Positions 16,660 to 27,117 of a stretch of DNA of 64,000 bases are shown here, piece after piece; position 1 is the first letter of the stretch; each line of letters begins with the position of its first letter. Origin of the DNA: Actinomycetales bacterium. Its GTDB lineage: Bacteria; Actinomycetota; Actinomycetes; Actinomycetales; Quadrisphaeraceae. Where the stretch lies: positions 1 through 64,000 of the forward strand of contig JAKONK010000068.1 of the NCBI GenBank assembly GCA_022701985.1. Reading direction: 5' to 3'. A program made the translations under genes and the position numbers. The notes under the pieces were generated by a model. That model was not told where the DNA came from. It ran no database searches and was given only the letters and a program-made list of their open reading frames with translations.

Positions 16660-17835
16660 TCAGGCCGCCAGGCGCGGTCCGAGCGCTGCGAGCCGCTCGA
16701 CGGCGGCGTGCAGCACGTCGTCGCGCTTGCAGAAGGCGAACCGCAGCAGGGTGGGCGCGGCGGCCGGGTCGTCGCAGAAGACCTGCACGGGGATGGCGGC
16801 CACGCCCACCAGCTCGGGCATCCGCCAGGCGAGCTCGGTCGCGTCGGTGCAGCCCAGGGGCGTGGTGTCGGCGGTGACGAAGTAGGTGCCGTCGCAGCGG
16901 TTGACGGCGAGGCCGGCGGCGCGCAGGCCCTCCGAGAGGAGGTCGCGCTTGCGCTCGAGGTCTGCGGAGAAGCCGGTGAAGACCTCCTCGGGCAGCGCCA
17001 GCGCCGCCGCCACCGCGGGCTGGAACGGCCCGGCCGAGACGTACGTGAGGAACTGCTTGACCGCCCGCGCCGCCGCCACGAGCTCGGTGGGGCCGTGCAG
17101 CCAGCCGACCTTCCACCCCGTCACCGAGAAGGTCTTGCCCGCCGAGGAGGTCACGAGGGTGCGCTCGGCCATGCCGGGCAGCGAGGCGAGCGGCACGTGC
17201 TCGGCGCCGGTGAAGACCAGGTGCTCGTACACCTCGTCGCACAGGACGACGGCGTCGTGCTCGACCGCGAGCCGCGCCACGAGCTCCAGCTCGGCGCGGG
17301 AGAGCACGGTGCCGGTGGGGTTGTGCGGGGTGTTGAGGAGCACCAGGCGGGTGCGCTCGGAGAACGCGGCGCGCAGCGCCTCCTCGGTGAGGCGGAAGTC
17401 GGGGGCGCGGAGCGGGACGGTGCGCCGCTGGGCGCCCGCGAGCGCGATGACGGCGGCGTAGGAGTCGTAGTACGGCTCGAGCACCACGACCTCGTCACCG
17501 GGCCCGGTGAGCGCCATGACGACGGCGGCGATCGCCTCGGTGGCCCCGGTGGTGACGAGCACGTCCTCGGGGGAGACGTCCAGGTCCCAGAAGCGCTGCT
17601 GGTGCTCGGCGACCGCCGTGCGCAGCTCGGGGACGCCCGGCCCCGGCGGGTACTGGTTGCGGCCGCCCAGCACGGCGTCGACGGCCCCGCACAGCAGGGA
17701 GGCCGGGCCGTCGGTGTCGGGGAACCCCTGGCCGAGGTTCACCGCGCCGGTGCGGGCGGCCAGGGCGCTCATCTCGGCGAAGACCGTGGTGGTGAAGGGC
17801 CGCATCCGCGGCACGAGTCCAGCGGGGCGGCTCAC
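16660..17835 (-). CDS. Class I/II PLP-dependent aminotransferase (kynurenine/methionine type)
   Basis: The protein has 391 residues. Its GTG start overlaps the stop of the upstream cyclase gene by 4 nt. The fold-I aminotransferase signature is complete: [12 protein letters not shown] at the N-terminus, [11 protein letters not shown] for phosphate binding, [20 protein letters not shown] and the PLP lysine in [16 protein letters not shown] (about 236). The opening and spacing resemble the MalY-less Ybdl/kynurenine aminotransferase group that acts on methionine or aromatic amino acids. The translational overlap with a cyclase gene is probably an arrangement of convenience. It is cytoplasmic. Confidence 0.92.
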   Translation of the reverse strand: MSRPAGLVPRMRPFTTTVFAEMSALAARTGAVNLGQGFPDTDGPASLLCGAVDAVLGGRNQYPPGPGVPELRTAVAEHQQRFWDLDVSPEDVLVTTGATEAIAAVVMALTGPGDEVVVLEPYYDSYAAVIALAGAQRRTVPLRAPDFRLTEEALRAAFSERTRLVLLNTPHNPTGTVLSRAELELVARLAVEHDAVVLCDEVYEHLVFTGAEHVPLASLPGMAERTLVTSSAGKTFSVTGWKVGWLHGPTELVAAARAVKQFLTYVSAGPFQPAVAAALALPEEVFTGFSADLERKRDLLSEGLRAAGLAVNRCDGTYFVTADTTPLGCTDATELAWRMPELVGVAAIPVQVFCDDPAAAPTLLRFAFCKRDDVLHAAVERLAALGPRLAA

Positions 17836-20282
17836 CGGGACGAGTCTGCCACCGCCCGTGAGGGGAGGCCGTCGTCACCGGAGGGGGCCGGGGAGGGCAC
17901 GGCGGCCCGCGGGGCGGCGGCCCAGGTGGCGGTGGCGCCGGCGGGCCTGGTGGCCGTCGCGGCGCCGGCGGCCCGGAGGGCGCCCCGCTCGGCGGCCCGC
18001 TCCGCCATCCGCTCGTCGATGCGCTCGGCGAGCCGCTCGGCGTCCTCCCGGGCCGCGGCCCGGTCGGCGCGGCGGCGCCGCTTGTCCGCGAACATGGCCT
18101 GGTCGGCCTCGTCGAGGAGCCTGGCGGGGTCCCCGCCGCCGACGGCGGTGGCGGTGCCCGTCGACAGGCCGACCCGCACGACCGCGCCGCCGGGCAGGCG
18201 CACCGGGGGCGCCACCGCCCGGGCCATGCGCCCCAGGACCACGGGGACCTGGTCGGCGCCCAGCCCGGGGCACAGGACGGCGAACTCGTCGCCGCCGAGG
18301 CGCGCGACGGTGTCACCGGCGCGCACGGCGCCGGAGAGCCGCTCGGCCACGGCCCGCAGCAGCAGGTCGCCGGCGGCGTGGCCGTGGGAGTCGTTGACCG
18401 GTTTGAAGCCGTCGAGGTCGATGTAGATGACGGTGACGCCGACGCGCTGGCGGACGTCGGCGGTCAGGGCGCGCTCGAGGCGGTCGGCCAGGAGGGCCCG
18501 GTTGGGGAGGTCGGTGAGGGGGTCGTGCATCGCGAGCTTCACCAGGGCGTCCTCGGCGGCCCGCTGGGCGGTGGTGTCCTCGATGACGGCGAGGAGGAAC
18601 GGCTGCCCGCCGTCGGGACGGATGACGGACGTGGACTTCCGAGCGTGGCGCACCTCCCCCGAGGGGGTGGTGAAGCGGCGCTCGACCCCGAGGGGCTCGG
18701 GCTCCCCGCCGCCGGCGGCGCGGACCAGGTAGGTGAGGTGGGCGTCGACGTCGCGGGGGTCGAGCAGGTCCCGCACCCGCAGCTGCAGCAGCTCGGCCTC
18801 GCTGCGGCCCGTGAACGCCGCGAACGACCGGTTGACCCGCAGCACCCTCCCCTCCTGCCCGGGAGCGAGGCTGATCATCAGCAGGCCCGTCGGTGCGGTC
18901 TCGAAGGCCTGCCGGAACACCTGCTCGGAGGAGGCCAGGGCGCTCTCGGCGGCGCGGACCGCGGTGACGTCGGTGAGGACCGAGACGTGGCCCTCCACCT
19001 CGCCCGTCGCCGACACCTGCGCCGCGAAGCTGAGGACGACGTCGAGCGTCCTGCCGTCCTTGCACACCGCCCGCTTCGTGAAGACGCCGGACCGGCCGGC
19101 CTCCGCGGTCCGGTGGACCTCGGCCCAGTCCTCGTCGTCGCGCCCGCTGTGGGGGAACCACAGGTCCAGGGGCGACCTGCCGAGGACCTCCTCGGCGGTC
19201 CAGCCGAGCATGCGCTCGGCCCCCCGGCTGAACATCGAGACGCGCAGGTCCGGGGTCGTGCCGACGAGGGCCTGCTCCGTGGCGCCCTCGAGCACCCCGG
19301 CGAGCACCTGCCCGTGCTGGCGGGCCAGCTCCAGCGCGTCGTCGGCGCGGGCCTGCTCGGTGAGCAGCGCCCCCCGGACCGCGGTGACGACCAGCACGAC
19401 CGTCGCCAGCTCGGCCAGGGAGGCCTGCCCGCCGGTCAGGACCACGAGGTCCTCGACGGTCCTGGTGCTCGCGGGGAAGGCGTGCGTCTGCGCGAGGAGC
19501 GCGGAGAAGGGGGTCGGGCCGAGGCCGGCGCGGCCGAGGGCCACGACGGCGGCGCAGGTCGCCGCGAGCTGCAGCGCGACGGCGCGGCCGGAGAGGCGCA
19601 GCGAGGCCCACAGGACGCCCGCGAGGGCGCTCAGGGCCAGGGGGACCGCCCCGGGGACGACGGCGTGCCCGGCGAAGGCGAGGACGAAGAGCACCCAGAC
19701 CCCGGCGCGCTCGAGCGCGCCCACCCCGGGGGAGGCCGGGAGCGAGCCGCGGCGGGCCAGGGCCCGCAGCACCAGGGCCGTGTAGGCCGACGCCGACGCG
19801 CCGACGGCCCACGCCCAGGCCGCCCACACCGGCGCGGGCAGGCCCGCGAGCGCGGCGAGCGCGCCGCCCAGCAGCAGGCAGGCGGCGCCGCCGACGACCG
19901 CGCCCAGCCCGAGGTCGACGAAGAGCCACCGCTCGGTGGGCGCACCGGTGCCGGGGGCCGCCGCTCGCAGGGCACGGCGGCGCACGAGGGCCTCGGTGGC
20001 CACCACGACGACCGCGGCGCCCGCGACCACGGCGGAGGCGGTGACCAGCGCCCGGAGCAGCGGGGCGCCGACGGCCAGCAGGCCGAGGGCGGTGGAGGCG
20101 AGGGCCAGGAGCGCGGCGAGCGCCCGCGAGCGGGGCGTCCGCGACAGGGCGACGGCGAGGGCGGCGGCGCCACCGCTCCAGCCGACGAGGACCGCGGGGG
20201 CGCACACCGCGAGGGCGAGCGCCACGGCGGTGAGGCGTCGGGCCCGGGGGCTGGTGGTCAGCACACCCCTACCTCGGCCCAT
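17832..20282 (-). CDS. Membrane diguanylate cyclase with two PAS domains, copy C
   Basis: The protein has 816 residues from ATG 20282 (TGATG overlap with the gene upstream); GTG 20264 with GAGGTAGGGG nearby may be the true start. Eight to nine membrane segments occupy about 15-310, followed by PAS domains at about 325-450 ([19 protein letters not shown]) and 455-575 ([18 protein letters not shown]), then a GGDEF domain from about 590. LGGDEFAVL lies near 661 and RAGD at the RxxD inhibitory site. A C-terminal Ala/Arg/Glu tail of about 80 residues is extra. It should make c-di-GMP in response to a signal sensed by PAS or the membrane part. Confidence 0.9.
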   Translation of the reverse strand: MGRGRGVLTTSPRARRLTAVALALAVCAPAVLVGWSGGAAALAVALSRTPRSRALAALLALASTALGLLAVGAPLLRALVTASAVVAGAAVVVVATEALVRRRALRAAAPGTGAPTERWLFVDLGLGAVVGGAACLLLGGALAALAGLPAPVWAAWAWAVGASASAYTALVLRALARRGSLPASPGVGALERAGVWVLFVLAFAGHAVVPGAVPLALSALAGVLWASLRLSGRAVALQLAATCAAVVALGRAGLGPTPFSALLAQTHAFPASTRTVEDLVVLTGGQASLAELATVVLVVTAVRGALLTEQARADDALELARQHGQVLAGVLEGATEQALVGTTPDLRVSMFSRGAERMLGWTAEEVLGRSPLDLWFPHSGRDDEDWAEVHRTAEAGRSGVFTKRAVCKDGRTLDVVLSFAAQVSATGEVEGHVSVLTDVTAVRAAESALASSEQVFRQAFETAPTGLLMISLAPGQEGRVLRVNRSFAAFTGRSEAELLQLRVRDLLDPRDVDAHLTYLVRAAGGGEPEPLGVERRFTTPSGEVRHARKSTSVIRPDGGQPFLLAVIEDTTAQRAAEDALVKLAMHDPLTDLPNRALLADRLERALTADVRQRVGVTVIYIDLDGFKPVNDSHGHAAGDLLLRAVAERLSGAVRAGDTVARLGGDEFAVLCPGLGADQVPVVLGRMARAVAPPVRLPGGAVVRVGLSTGTATAVGGGDPARLLDEADQAMFADKRRRRADRAAAREDAERLAERIDERMAERAAERGALRAAGAATATRPAGATATWAAAPRAAVPSPAPSGDDGLPSRAVADSSR

Positions 20283-22945
20283 CAGCCACCCACCTTGATC
20301 GCCGCGGTGCCACGGGCAGCCGGACGGCGCCGCTTGGCGGCGTACATGCGGTGGTCCGCCTCGTCCAGGAGCCGGTCCGCGTCGTCGCCGCCGTCACCGC
20401 AGGAGGTGGCGGTGCCGGTGCTGGCGCTGACCCGCACCTCGGCGCCGCTGTCGAGCCGCACGGGCCGGGCCACGGCCTCCCGCAGGCGCTCCACCAGGCG
20501 GGTGGCGTCGGCCTCGAGCAGGCCGGGGCAGACGAGGGCGAACTCGTCGCCACCCAGGCGCGCCACGGTGTCCTCCTCGCGGACCACCTCGCGCAGCCGC
20601 ACCGCGACCTCGCGCAGCAGCAGGTCGCCGGCCGCGTGGCCGTGGGAGTCGTTGACGGGCTTGAAGCCGTCCAGGTCGACGAAGACGACCGTCACGCCCT
20701 CGGGCGCGGCCTCGACGGCCAGGGCCGCGCGCAGGCGCTCGGCGAGCAGCGCGCGGTTCGGCAGGCCGGTCAGCGGGTCGTGCAGGGCCGCGCGGCGCAG
20801 CTCCTCGGCCGCGGCGTGCGCCTCGGTGACGTCCTCGACGGCCACCAGCAGGTGGGGTGCGCTGCCGTCGGAGGGCTGGATCAGCGACGGCGAGGTCCGC
20901 GCCCACCGCACCGACCCGTCGGGGTGGGTGAAGCGCTGCTCGAGGCCGTCCGCGGCGACGGGCTCACCGCGGGCGATCCGCTCCAGCCGGTCGACGTGGC
21001 CGGTGACGTCCTCGGGGTGCAGCAGGTCGCGCACGCGTCCGCCGAGCAGGTCGGCGCGGCGGCGCCCGGTGAAGGCGGCGAAGGCCGCGTTGACGCGGAC
21101 GAGGCGGCCCACCCGCCCGGGGTCCAGGCTCATGACCAGCATGCCCGTGGGGTTGGTGTCGAAGGCCAGGCGGAACTGCTCCTCGGAGTCCGCGAGGCGC
21201 TGCTCCGCGGCGATCTGGGTGGTCGCGTCGGTGAAGACGGCGATCGTGCCGACCACGGCGCCGGCGTCGTCCAGCATCGGGGTGCGGGTGACCTCGGCGG
21301 TGAAGGAGGAGCCGTCGCGGCGCACCAGGTCCCAGCGGCCCGTGGCGCTGCCGCGCTCGGCCAGGCCGTGCAGCAGCACCGCTGGTCCCGGGGGGACGCC
21401 GAGGGCGGCGGCGCGCTCGCGCAGCTGCCCGGGGTGCAGGTACGCCTCGGGGGTGAGGCCCAGCACCTCGGCGGAGGTCCGCCCGAGCATGCGCTCGGCC
21501 CCGGAGCTGAAGACGGTGATGCGGTGCTGGGTGTCGGTGGCGACCACGCCCAGCTCGGTGGCGCCGTCGAGCACCCCGGCCAGCAGGTCCCGGGTGCGCG
21601 CCGCGGCGGCGGCGCCGGCGCGCTCCTCGGTGACGTCGTGGAACACGGCGACCGCGCCGCCCGACCAGGCCGCGCCCTCGGCCTCGGGCAGGGGGTGGGC
21701 GTCGACGCTGAGCAGGCGGCCCTGCGGGCTGCCGGGGCCGGTGACCACCAGGTCCACCCCGATGACGGCCTCGCCGCGCAGGGCCCGGACCACCGGCAGC
21801 TGCTGGGGGTCGGGGGTGCTGCCGTCGGGACGCCGCAGCTCGTAGGCGCCCTCCCAGGAGCGGGGCTGGCCGAGCCGCGGGTTGCCCCCGAGCAGGGCCT
21901 CGGCCGCGGGGTTGCGCGACAGGCTGGCGCCGCTGGCGGAGTACACGATGATCCCCTCCGTCACCGCCTCGTGGACGGCCTCCATGAGGGCGCTCTGCTC
22001 GCGCGTGCGGGCCAGGGCGGCTCCGAGGTCGGCGGTCAGCGCGGAGCGCTCGTCGCGGTGCAGGCAGATGGACGCGACGACGACCACCAGCACGGCGACG
22101 TACACGTGGCAGGTGGTGACGTCGATCCCGGCGGGCATCGTGGAGAAGGGGCCGCGGTCCAGCAGGGTGCCCGCCAGGGCGGTGGCGGCGGACAGCAGCA
22201 GGTGGGCGGCGGTCGCCCGGGCCGGCAGGCGCAGCGCGGCCCAGACGGCGAGCGGGAGGGTGGCGAAGGCCAGCTGCACGCCGTCGAGGAGCACGAAGAC
22301 CCCGACGAAGGCGGCACCGCCGCCGAGCCACAGCGCCACCGCCTCGGCGGGGCCGGCGAGGCCCTGGCGCCGGTCCCTGCGGCTCGCGCCGGCGGCCGCC
22401 GCTGCGGCGCGGGGACGACCCAGGAGAAGTCGCGCGGTGACGACGACCAGGCCCCCCGTGAAGGTGCTCAGCACCCACACCAGCACGGCGTGCGAGGACA
22501 CCGGCTCGGTGACCAGGAGCGGCGAGGCGACCAGCGCGCTCGCGAGGGCGCCGCTCAGGCAGGCGGCCGCGAGGACCCAGGCGTCACCACCGCGCTCCAG
22601 GCGCAGCGGCCCGCGCTGGGCCGCGCGCAGGACCGCGACGGCGACTCCCGCGGCCACCGCGTTGGCCGCACCCGCCAGCAGCGCGGACGCCACCGGGGCG
22701 CCCGTGAGGAACCACACCAGGGCGACGATCGCGGCGGTGGACACCAGCACCGCGCCGCGCTCGCGCCGGCTCCGCCGCGCGGCGAGCCACAGCACGGTGA
22801 GGCCGGTGACCGGCCACACCACCGCCAGGTGGCTGCCCGGCAGGTGCACCTGGCGCGCCAGGAGGCCCACGACCAGCACCCACGCGGGCGCGACCAGCCA
22901 CGCCTCCCAGCGCCGGCGTCCGCTCGCCGGCGGGACCTCGCTCAC
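20282..22945 (-). CDS. MASE1-type membrane diguanylate cyclase with PAS domains, copy D
   Basis: The protein has 887 residues from GTG 22945, chosen for the GGGGGAG ribosome site about 8 nt upstream; the longer upstream frame is antisense to rsmI. The N-terminal 300 residues resemble a MASE1 sensor ([38 protein letters not shown]). Two or three PAS-like regions span about 335-720, with [23 protein letters not shown] the clearest. The GGDEF domain follows from about 725 with [10 protein letters not shown] near 797, preceded by REED as RxxD site. Both the catalytic and inhibitory motifs are intact. It is co-directional with copy C (1-nt overlap), and the two share strong PAS/GGDEF similarity, so they look like duplicates. 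Confidence 0.9.
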   Translation of the reverse strand: MSEVPPASGRRRWEAWLVAPAWVLVVGLLARQVHLPGSHLAVVWPVTGLTVLWLAARRSRRERGAVLVSTAAIVALVWFLTGAPVASALLAGAANAVAAGVAVAVLRAAQRGPLRLERGGDAWVLAAACLSGALASALVASPLLVTEPVSSHAVLVWVLSTFTGGLVVVTARLLLGRPRAAAAAAGASRRDRRQGLAGPAEAVALWLGGGAAFVGVFVLLDGVQLAFATLPLAVWAALRLPARATAAHLLLSAATALAGTLLDRGPFSTMPAGIDVTTCHVYVAVLVVVVASICLHRDERSALTADLGAALARTREQSALMEAVHEAVTEGIIVYSASGASLSRNPAAEALLGGNPRLGQPRSWEGAYELRRPDGSTPDPQQLPVVRALRGEAVIGVDLVVTGPGSPQGRLLSVDAHPLPEAEGAAWSGGAVAVFHDVTEERAGAAAAARTRDLLAGVLDGATELGVVATDTQHRITVFSSGAERMLGRTSAEVLGLTPEAYLHPGQLRERAAALGVPPGPAVLLHGLAERGSATGRWDLVRRDGSSFTAEVTRTPMLDDAGAVVGTIAVFTDATTQIAAEQRLADSEEQFRLAFDTNPTGMLVMSLDPGRVGRLVRVNAAFAAFTGRRRADLLGGRVRDLLHPEDVTGHVDRLERIARGEPVAADGLEQRFTHPDGSVRWARTSPSLIQPSDGSAPHLLVAVEDVTEAHAAAEELRRAALHDPLTGLPNRALLAERLRAALAVEAAPEGVTVVFVDLDGFKPVNDSHGHAAGDLLLREVAVRLREVVREEDTVARLGGDEFALVCPGLLEADATRLVERLREAVARPVRLDSGAEVRVSASTGTATSCGDGGDDADRLLDEADHRMYAAKRRRPAARGTAAIKVGG

Positions 22946-23090
22946 GCAGCTCCCCCCTGCCGTGCCATCACCCCGGGAGCATCGGCAGGTCCGGCCGGGC
23001 CCTTGACGCCGACGGCCCCGGGCCCGGCGGTCGGGCCGGCTGAGCGGCCCGGCTGAGCGGCCCGGGAGCCCTGCGCGCGACGATGGGCCG

Positions 23091-23942
23091 GTGAGCGAGC
23101 ACCAGGCCCCGGCGGGGCGCGTCGTCCTGGCCGGCACCCCCATCGGCAACCCCGAGGACGCCCCGCCCCGGCTCGCGGCGGCGCTGGCCACGGCCGACGT
23201 CATCGCCGCCGAGGACACCCGCCGCCTGCGGCGGCTGTGCGCTGCGCTGGGTGTCGTCCCCACCGGGCGGGTGGTGAGCTCGCACGAGCACAACGAGGGC
23301 GCCCGCGGGGCCGACCTCGTGGAGGCCGCCGCGCGGGGCGCCACCGTGCTGGTGGTCACCGACGCCGGCATGCCCACCGTCTCCGACCCCGGCTACCGGG
23401 TGGTGGTCGCCGCGGCCGAGGCCGGGGTGCGGGTCACCACGCTGCCCGGCCCCTCGGCGGTGCTGGCGGCCCTGGCCGTCTCGGGCCTGGCCACCGACAG
23501 GTTCTGCTTCGAGGGGTTCCTCCCCCGCAAGGCCGGTGAGCGGGCGACGGCGCTGGCCGAGCTCTCGCGCGAGCGCCGGACGATGGTGTTCTTCGAGGCG
23601 CCGCACCGGCTGGCGGTGTCGCTGGGGGCGATGGCGGAGGCCTTCGGCGCCGACCGGCCCGCCGCGGTCTGCCGCGAGCTCACCAAGACCCACGAGGAGG
23701 TCCGCCGCGGGCCGGTGGCCGAGCTGGCCGCCTGGGCGGGGGAGCTGGCCAAGATCGGCGAGGTGACCGTGGTGGTGGGCGGTGCGCCCGAGAGCGCCGC
23801 GGACCCGCAGCGCGCCCTGGCGGAGGTGCTCGAGCGCGTCGCCGCCGGCGACCGCCTCAAGGAGGCCGTGGCCGACGTCGCGCAGGCCACGGGGACGAGC
23901 AGGCGCGAGCTGTACGAGGCGGCCCTCGCGGCGCGCCGCTGA
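23091..23942 (+). CDS. rsmI: 16S rRNA (cytidine1402-2'-O)-methyltransferase RsmI
   Basis: The protein has 283 residues from GTG 23091. It is a SAM-dependent methyltransferase of the tetrapyrrole-methylase fold. The RsmI signature is clear: VVLAGTPIGNPEDAP, IAAEDTRRLRRLC, SSHEHNE, VTDAGMPTVSDPG and LPGPSAVLAALAVSGL, FEGFLPRKAGER and TMVFFEAPHRL. It 2'-O-methylates C1402 of 16S rRNA in the decoding centre. The length is normal. The gene is divergent from the large cyclase genes and its stop is followed by a three-frame stop array. Confidence 0.95.
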   Translation: MSEHQAPAGRVVLAGTPIGNPEDAPPRLAAALATADVIAAEDTRRLRRLCAALGVVPTGRVVSSHEHNEGARGADLVEAAARGATVLVVTDAGMPTVSDPGYRVVVAAAEAGVRVTTLPGPSAVLAALAVSGLATDRFCFEGFLPRKAGERATALAELSRERRTMVFFEAPHRLAVSLGAMAEAFGADRPAAVCRELTKTHEEVRRGPVAELAAWAGELAKIGEVTVVVGGAPESAADPQRALAEVLERVAAGDRLKEAVADVAQATGTSRRELYEAALAARR

Positions 23943-23964
23943 CGGGTCGCTGACGGGCTGCTGA
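23940..23964 (+). repeat. Three-frame stop array (11-bp units) after rsmI
   Basis: TGA occurs at 23940 (the real stop), 23951 and 23962 within near-identical ctgacgggtcg-type units. The 11-nt step puts one stop in each frame. Confidence 0.8.
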
Positions 23965-23976
23965 CGGGCCGGGGCG

Positions 23977-25137
23977 TCAGCGCAGGACGTCGACCACCAC
24001 GGCGTCCTCGTCCGCGGACAGCTCGACCTCCAGGCCCCGCAGGGTGGAGGTGCGCTGCTGCACGGCGGCCGCCACCGCCGCCATGGAGGTGGGCGAGCCC
24101 ACGTGCACGACGGTCATCGCCACCTCGTGCGGGGGGCGGCGGGCGGTGATCTCGCCGTCGGTGCTGGCGTCCAGCACCGCGGCCACCAGACCCCGCAGCG
24201 CGCCGACGGCGCGCAGGTCGGCGCCCGGAGGGGCGTGGTCGACGACGTCGACGCGCACCCCCCGCGCCCGGGCCTGCGCCGCGGCGCGGCGCACGTCCGC
24301 GTCCATGAGGTCGCGGCCCCGCAGCTCGGCGCGCAGCTCGGCCTCCACCGCCGTCAGGCGGGCGCGCACCCGCTCCTCGAGCGGCCCCCGGGCGCCCGCC
24401 ACATCCTCCAGCAGCGGCACCGCGGTGCTCCGGAGCAGGTCGCGACGCCGGTCGCGGGCGGCCTCGCGGTCGCGGGCCCGCTCGCGGCGGTCGCGGGCCA
24501 GGGCGAAGGCGCCGTCGCTGCGCCTCAGGTCGAGCCGGGTGGTGCTCAGCAGCCGGCGCACCAGCACGCCTCCCGTCCACCACAGCAGGAGCGGGGCCCC
24601 CGAGACGAAGGACTGGGGCAACCACCACCGGTCGCCGCTGTCGGCGAGGGTGGTGGTGGCGATGACGACGCCGACCACGACGCCCGCGACGAGGCCGTGA
24701 GGCGCCCGCCCCCTCAGGGCGAGCACGCCGATGACGGGCGCCACCAGGCCCGGGAAGAACAGGCTCGTGGCGTCGGTGGGCTCGGACCCGACGGCGACGG
24801 CGTTGAGCACCGCCACCGCGGCCACGCCGAGCACCGCGGCGGTGGCGGTGGACGCCCGCAGGGCCACGCGGCCGGCGCGCAGCGGTGCCACCAGCGCGAG
24901 GCACAGCGCCACCGCGACCAGGGCCGTCAGCGCTCCCAGCAGCGGGTGGCCGAGCCGCGGCAGGCCGAGGCAGGCCAGCAGCACCTGGAGGCCGAGCCAG
25001 GTGGCCAGCGCCGCGGTCAGGGGCTCGCGGCGCAGGCCGAGCGGTCCCTCGGCGTCGAGGGACCTCGCGGCCGCAGGGGACGCGGCCGCGGGGGTGCGGG
25101 GCGCGGGGGAGGGCTGCGACGGCTGCGGGGGCGTCAC
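23977..25137 (-). CDS. Membrane protein resembling a sensor kinase but without a recognisable ATPase core
   Basis: The protein has 386 residues from GTG 25137, overlapping the kinase gene upstream by 4 nt (GTGA). Residues 1-30 are Pro/Ala-rich. About six membrane helices fill 40-190. A charged helical linker (LARDRRERARDREAARDRRRDL, about 205-230) leads to a C-terminal region of about 150 residues whose layout (long helix, then alternating strands ending VEVELSADEDAVVVDVLR-like) suggests a degenerate kinase-type domain. No H-box His and no DxGxG or GxGL ATP-lid motifs are seen. Its co-translation with a histidine kinase and response regulator suggests an accessory or pseudo-sensor role. That role is inferred. 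Confidence 0.75.
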   Translation of the reverse strand: MTPPQPSQPSPAPRTPAAASPAAARSLDAEGPLGLRREPLTAALATWLGLQVLLACLGLPRLGHPLLGALTALVAVALCLALVAPLRAGRVALRASTATAAVLGVAAVAVLNAVAVGSEPTDATSLFFPGLVAPVIGVLALRGRAPHGLVAGVVVGVVIATTTLADSGDRWWLPQSFVSGAPLLLWWTGGVLVRRLLSTTRLDLRRSDGAFALARDRRERARDREAARDRRRDLLRSTAVPLLEDVAGARGPLEERVRARLTAVEAELRAELRGRDLMDADVRRAAAQARARGVRVDVVDHAPPGADLRAVGALRGLVAAVLDASTDGEITARRPPHEVAMTVVHVGSPTSMAAVAAAVQQRTSTLRGLEVELSADEDAVVVDVLR

Positions 25138-26288
25138 CGGGGCCACCGCAGCCGCACGGTCGTGCCCCGGCCGGGCGCGCTGGTCACCTCGGCGTCGCCG
25201 CCGGCACTGCGCATGCGGCCCACCACGGACACCCGGATGCCGAGGCGCCCCTCCGGCACGCGGTCGGGGTCGAACCCCGCGCCGTCGTCGCTGACCACGA
25301 GTCGGGCGCCGTCGCCGGCGAGGTGCCCCCGCACGCTGGAGGAGGTGCGGAGCGGGTTGTGGCGCGCGGTGTTGCGCAGCAGCTCGGTGGTGGCGTCGAC
25401 GAGGGCCTCGGCGGCGCTGCCGGGCAGGGAGCCCGGGCCGGCGGAGAGGGCGACGTCGGTGCCGGGGCGGGCGGTGGCCGCTGCGGCCCGCAGCTGCTGC
25501 ACGGCGAGGGCTGCGCTGACCACCAGGGTGGCGGGGCCGCGGGCGATGCCGTCGAGGGCGTCCCGGGCGGCCGCGGCGGCGGTGGCGACCTCCTCGGGCG
25601 AGCGCGCCGAGGCGGCCACCCGCAGCGCCGTGAGCACGTCGTCGTGCACGGCGGCCTCCCACCGGCTCCGCTCGGCCTCGGCGGTGACCAGGGCCTCGGC
25701 CTCGACGGCGGCGCGCGCCGCCGCGGCGCGCGCGGTGCGGACCCGGCTGGAGACGTCCTCCACGCCGCGCACCGCGGCGTAGACGGCAGCGCCGAGCCCG
25801 GCCAGGAAGGCCCCGTCGACCAGGGGCGAGGTGTGGGTCGCGCCGCTGGTGGCGGGGGTGCTGCGCAGGACCCCGAGGGTGCCCGCGCACACCGCCAGCA
25901 CCAGCCCGGCCCGCCAGGTCGGCCAGTCGCGCACCAGCACCGCTGCGGCGGCGACGGCGGCGACGGCCAGGAAGTACGCCCACGGCACCGGTGCGGCAGC
26001 ACCGGTCATGGGGCCGCTCAGCAGCCGCTGGGCGAGCAGGGCGGCGGAGCAGGTCACCAGGAGGGCGAGGGCCGGGGGACCGAGCGGGGCGGCGCACACC
26101 GCGGCCCTCACGACCGCCGCGAAGGCGGCCACCGCGGCCACCAGGAGCGAGACCTCCACGACACCGGGGCCCGCGGGACCCTCCACCACCAGGGTCACCG
26201 CGGCGGTGACCACGGGGACCACGCCCGTCAGCGCCAGCGCGGTGCCCACGAGCCGCTGACCCGTCGCCTGGGCGCGGGCGGGACTCAC
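25134..26288 (-). CDS. NarL/DesK-type membrane histidine kinase
   Basis: The protein has 384 residues from GTG 26288. About six to seven membrane helices span 10-175, then a dimerisation helix with AAVHDDVLTALR (His215 as the phosphoacceptor). The HATPase_c part keeps the N box TELLRNTARHN (about 301-311), DDGAGFD (334-340) and the small G2 segment EGRLGI followed by SAPGRGT. It should autophosphorylate and pass phosphate to the response regulator encoded 26 bp upstream. The signal is unknown; there is no large external sensor domain, so the membrane helices probably sense it. It overlaps the pseudo-sensor gene downstream. Confidence 0.88.
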   Translation of the reverse strand: MSPARAQATGQRLVGTALALTGVVPVVTAAVTLVVEGPAGPGVVEVSLLVAAVAAFAAVVRAAVCAAPLGPPALALLVTCSAALLAQRLLSGPMTGAAAPVPWAYFLAVAAVAAAAVLVRDWPTWRAGLVLAVCAGTLGVLRSTPATSGATHTSPLVDGAFLAGLGAAVYAAVRGVEDVSSRVRTARAAAARAAVEAEALVTAEAERSRWEAAVHDDVLTALRVAASARSPEEVATAAAAARDALDGIARGPATLVVSAALAVQQLRAAAATARPGTDVALSAGPGSLPGSAAEALVDATTELLRNTARHNPLRTSSSVRGHLAGDGARLVVSDDGAGFDPDRVPEGRLGIRVSVVGRMRSAGGDAEVTSAPGRGTTVRLRWPR

Positions 26289-26317
26289 CGCCTGCTCACC
26301 GCCTGCTCACCGGGTCA
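26285..26317 (-). repeat. Stop array and tandem GGTGAGCAGGC units between regulator and kinase genes
   Basis: On the minus strand TGA occurs at 26317 (stop of the regulator), 26309, 26298 and 26287, with steps of 8, 11 and 11 nt, so all three frames are closed. The last unit also supplies the GTGAG start of the kinase gene, so the array is the spacer of the operon. Confidence 0.75.
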
Positions 26318-26968
26318 CGGGCGCTGCGGCGGACCGTCGCCGTCGTCGTCGAGCAGGCCCATGGTCTCGGCGACGTCGCGGAGCTCGAGCTTGCTGGTGG
26401 CGTGGACGTCGACGGCGGCCAGCTTGCTGCGGATCCGCTTGAGGTACTCCTTCACGGTGCCCTCGCCGATGCCCAGGCGCCGGGCCACGGACTTGGCGGG
26501 CAGGTCGGCGGCGTACAGGCGCAGCACCTGCCGCTCCTGGTGGGAGAGCAGGTCGTCGAGGTGGGGCGCGGTCTCCAGGGCCCGGGCCATGCGCACGGAG
26601 ACCACGGCCTCCCCGCGGTGGGCGGCGCGGACGGCCTCGACGAGCACGTCGAGCGGCTCGTCCTTGAGCACCACGCCCAGGGCGCCGCGCGCGACGGCGG
26701 CGTAGACCTGGGCGGGCTTGGCGCCGTCGGTGTAGACGACCACCTGCGCGCCACCGGACAGCAGCTGACCGGTGTTGGTGCCCGGGGTCGAGGCGTCGCC
26801 AAGGCGCAGGTCGAGCAGCACGACGTCCAGGTCGGAGCGCTCGGCGAGCAGCTGCTCCACCGTCGGCGCGCAGGCGACCAGCTCGACCTCAGGCGCCGCC
26901 GCCTCCAGGACGGTCTTCAGCCCCGCCAGCACCACCGGATGGTCGTCGACCGCCCCCACGAGCACCAT
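26315..26968 (-). CDS. NarL/FixJ-type response regulator
   Basis: The protein has 217 residues from ATG 26968 with GAGGGGGAA upstream; longer readings pass through the promoter region. The receiver is complete: acidic pair DDHP (8-11), phosphoacceptor Asp53 in VVLLDLRLG, the Thr-like switch at VVVYTDG and Lys in GVVLKDEP near 100. The C-terminal LuxR-type helix-turn-helix (LSHQERQVLRLYAADLPAKSVARRLG to about 200) binds DNA. It is the first gene of a regulator-kinase-pseudo-sensor operon. A GTCCCAG inverted repeat upstream is a possible self-operator. A paralogous but degenerate regulator lies at 40008. Confidence 0.92.
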   Translation of the reverse strand: MVLVGAVDDHPVVLAGLKTVLEAAAPEVELVACAPTVEQLLAERSDLDVVLLDLRLGDASTPGTNTGQLLSGGAQVVVYTDGAKPAQVYAAVARGALGVVLKDEPLDVLVEAVRAAHRGEAVVSVRMARALETAPHLDDLLSHQERQVLRLYAADLPAKSVARRLGIGEGTVKEYLKRIRSKLAAVDVHATSKLELRDVAETMGLLDDDGDGPPQRP

Positions 26969-27016
26969 GCCCACGTTCCCCCTCGTCGCCGTCGCTCTGC
27001 AGCGTCCATGATGCGC

Positions 27017-27039
27017 GTCCCAGCGCCTCGCCCTGGGAC
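27017..27039. promoter_or_regulatory. Inverted repeat upstream of the response regulator gene
   Basis: GTCCCAG (27017-27023) and CTGGGAC (27033-27039) are perfect 7-bp inverted copies around a 9-nt spacer, about 50-70 nt before the regulator start. On the minus strand a CATAGT lies just outside it as a possible -10. The size and spacing suit a LuxR/NarL-type dimer site, for example for autoregulation. Confidence 0.45.
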
Positions 27040-27117
27040 TATGCGTCACGCACGGCGACGCCACCGCACCAGGGCCGCCCTCGTCCTCCGCAGTGGAGAC
27101 GACGAGCCGCCCGAGGA

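Noticed and set aside
20351-23056. A 901-residue plus-strand open frame
   Set aside because: It is antisense to the MASE1-PAS-GGDEF gene and its product is Gly/Ala/Arg/Gln-rich without domains. Such long shadows are expected in DNA this GC-rich. The same applies to 23-1519, 4725-6188, 18378-21845, 24103-25782 and 51026-53905.
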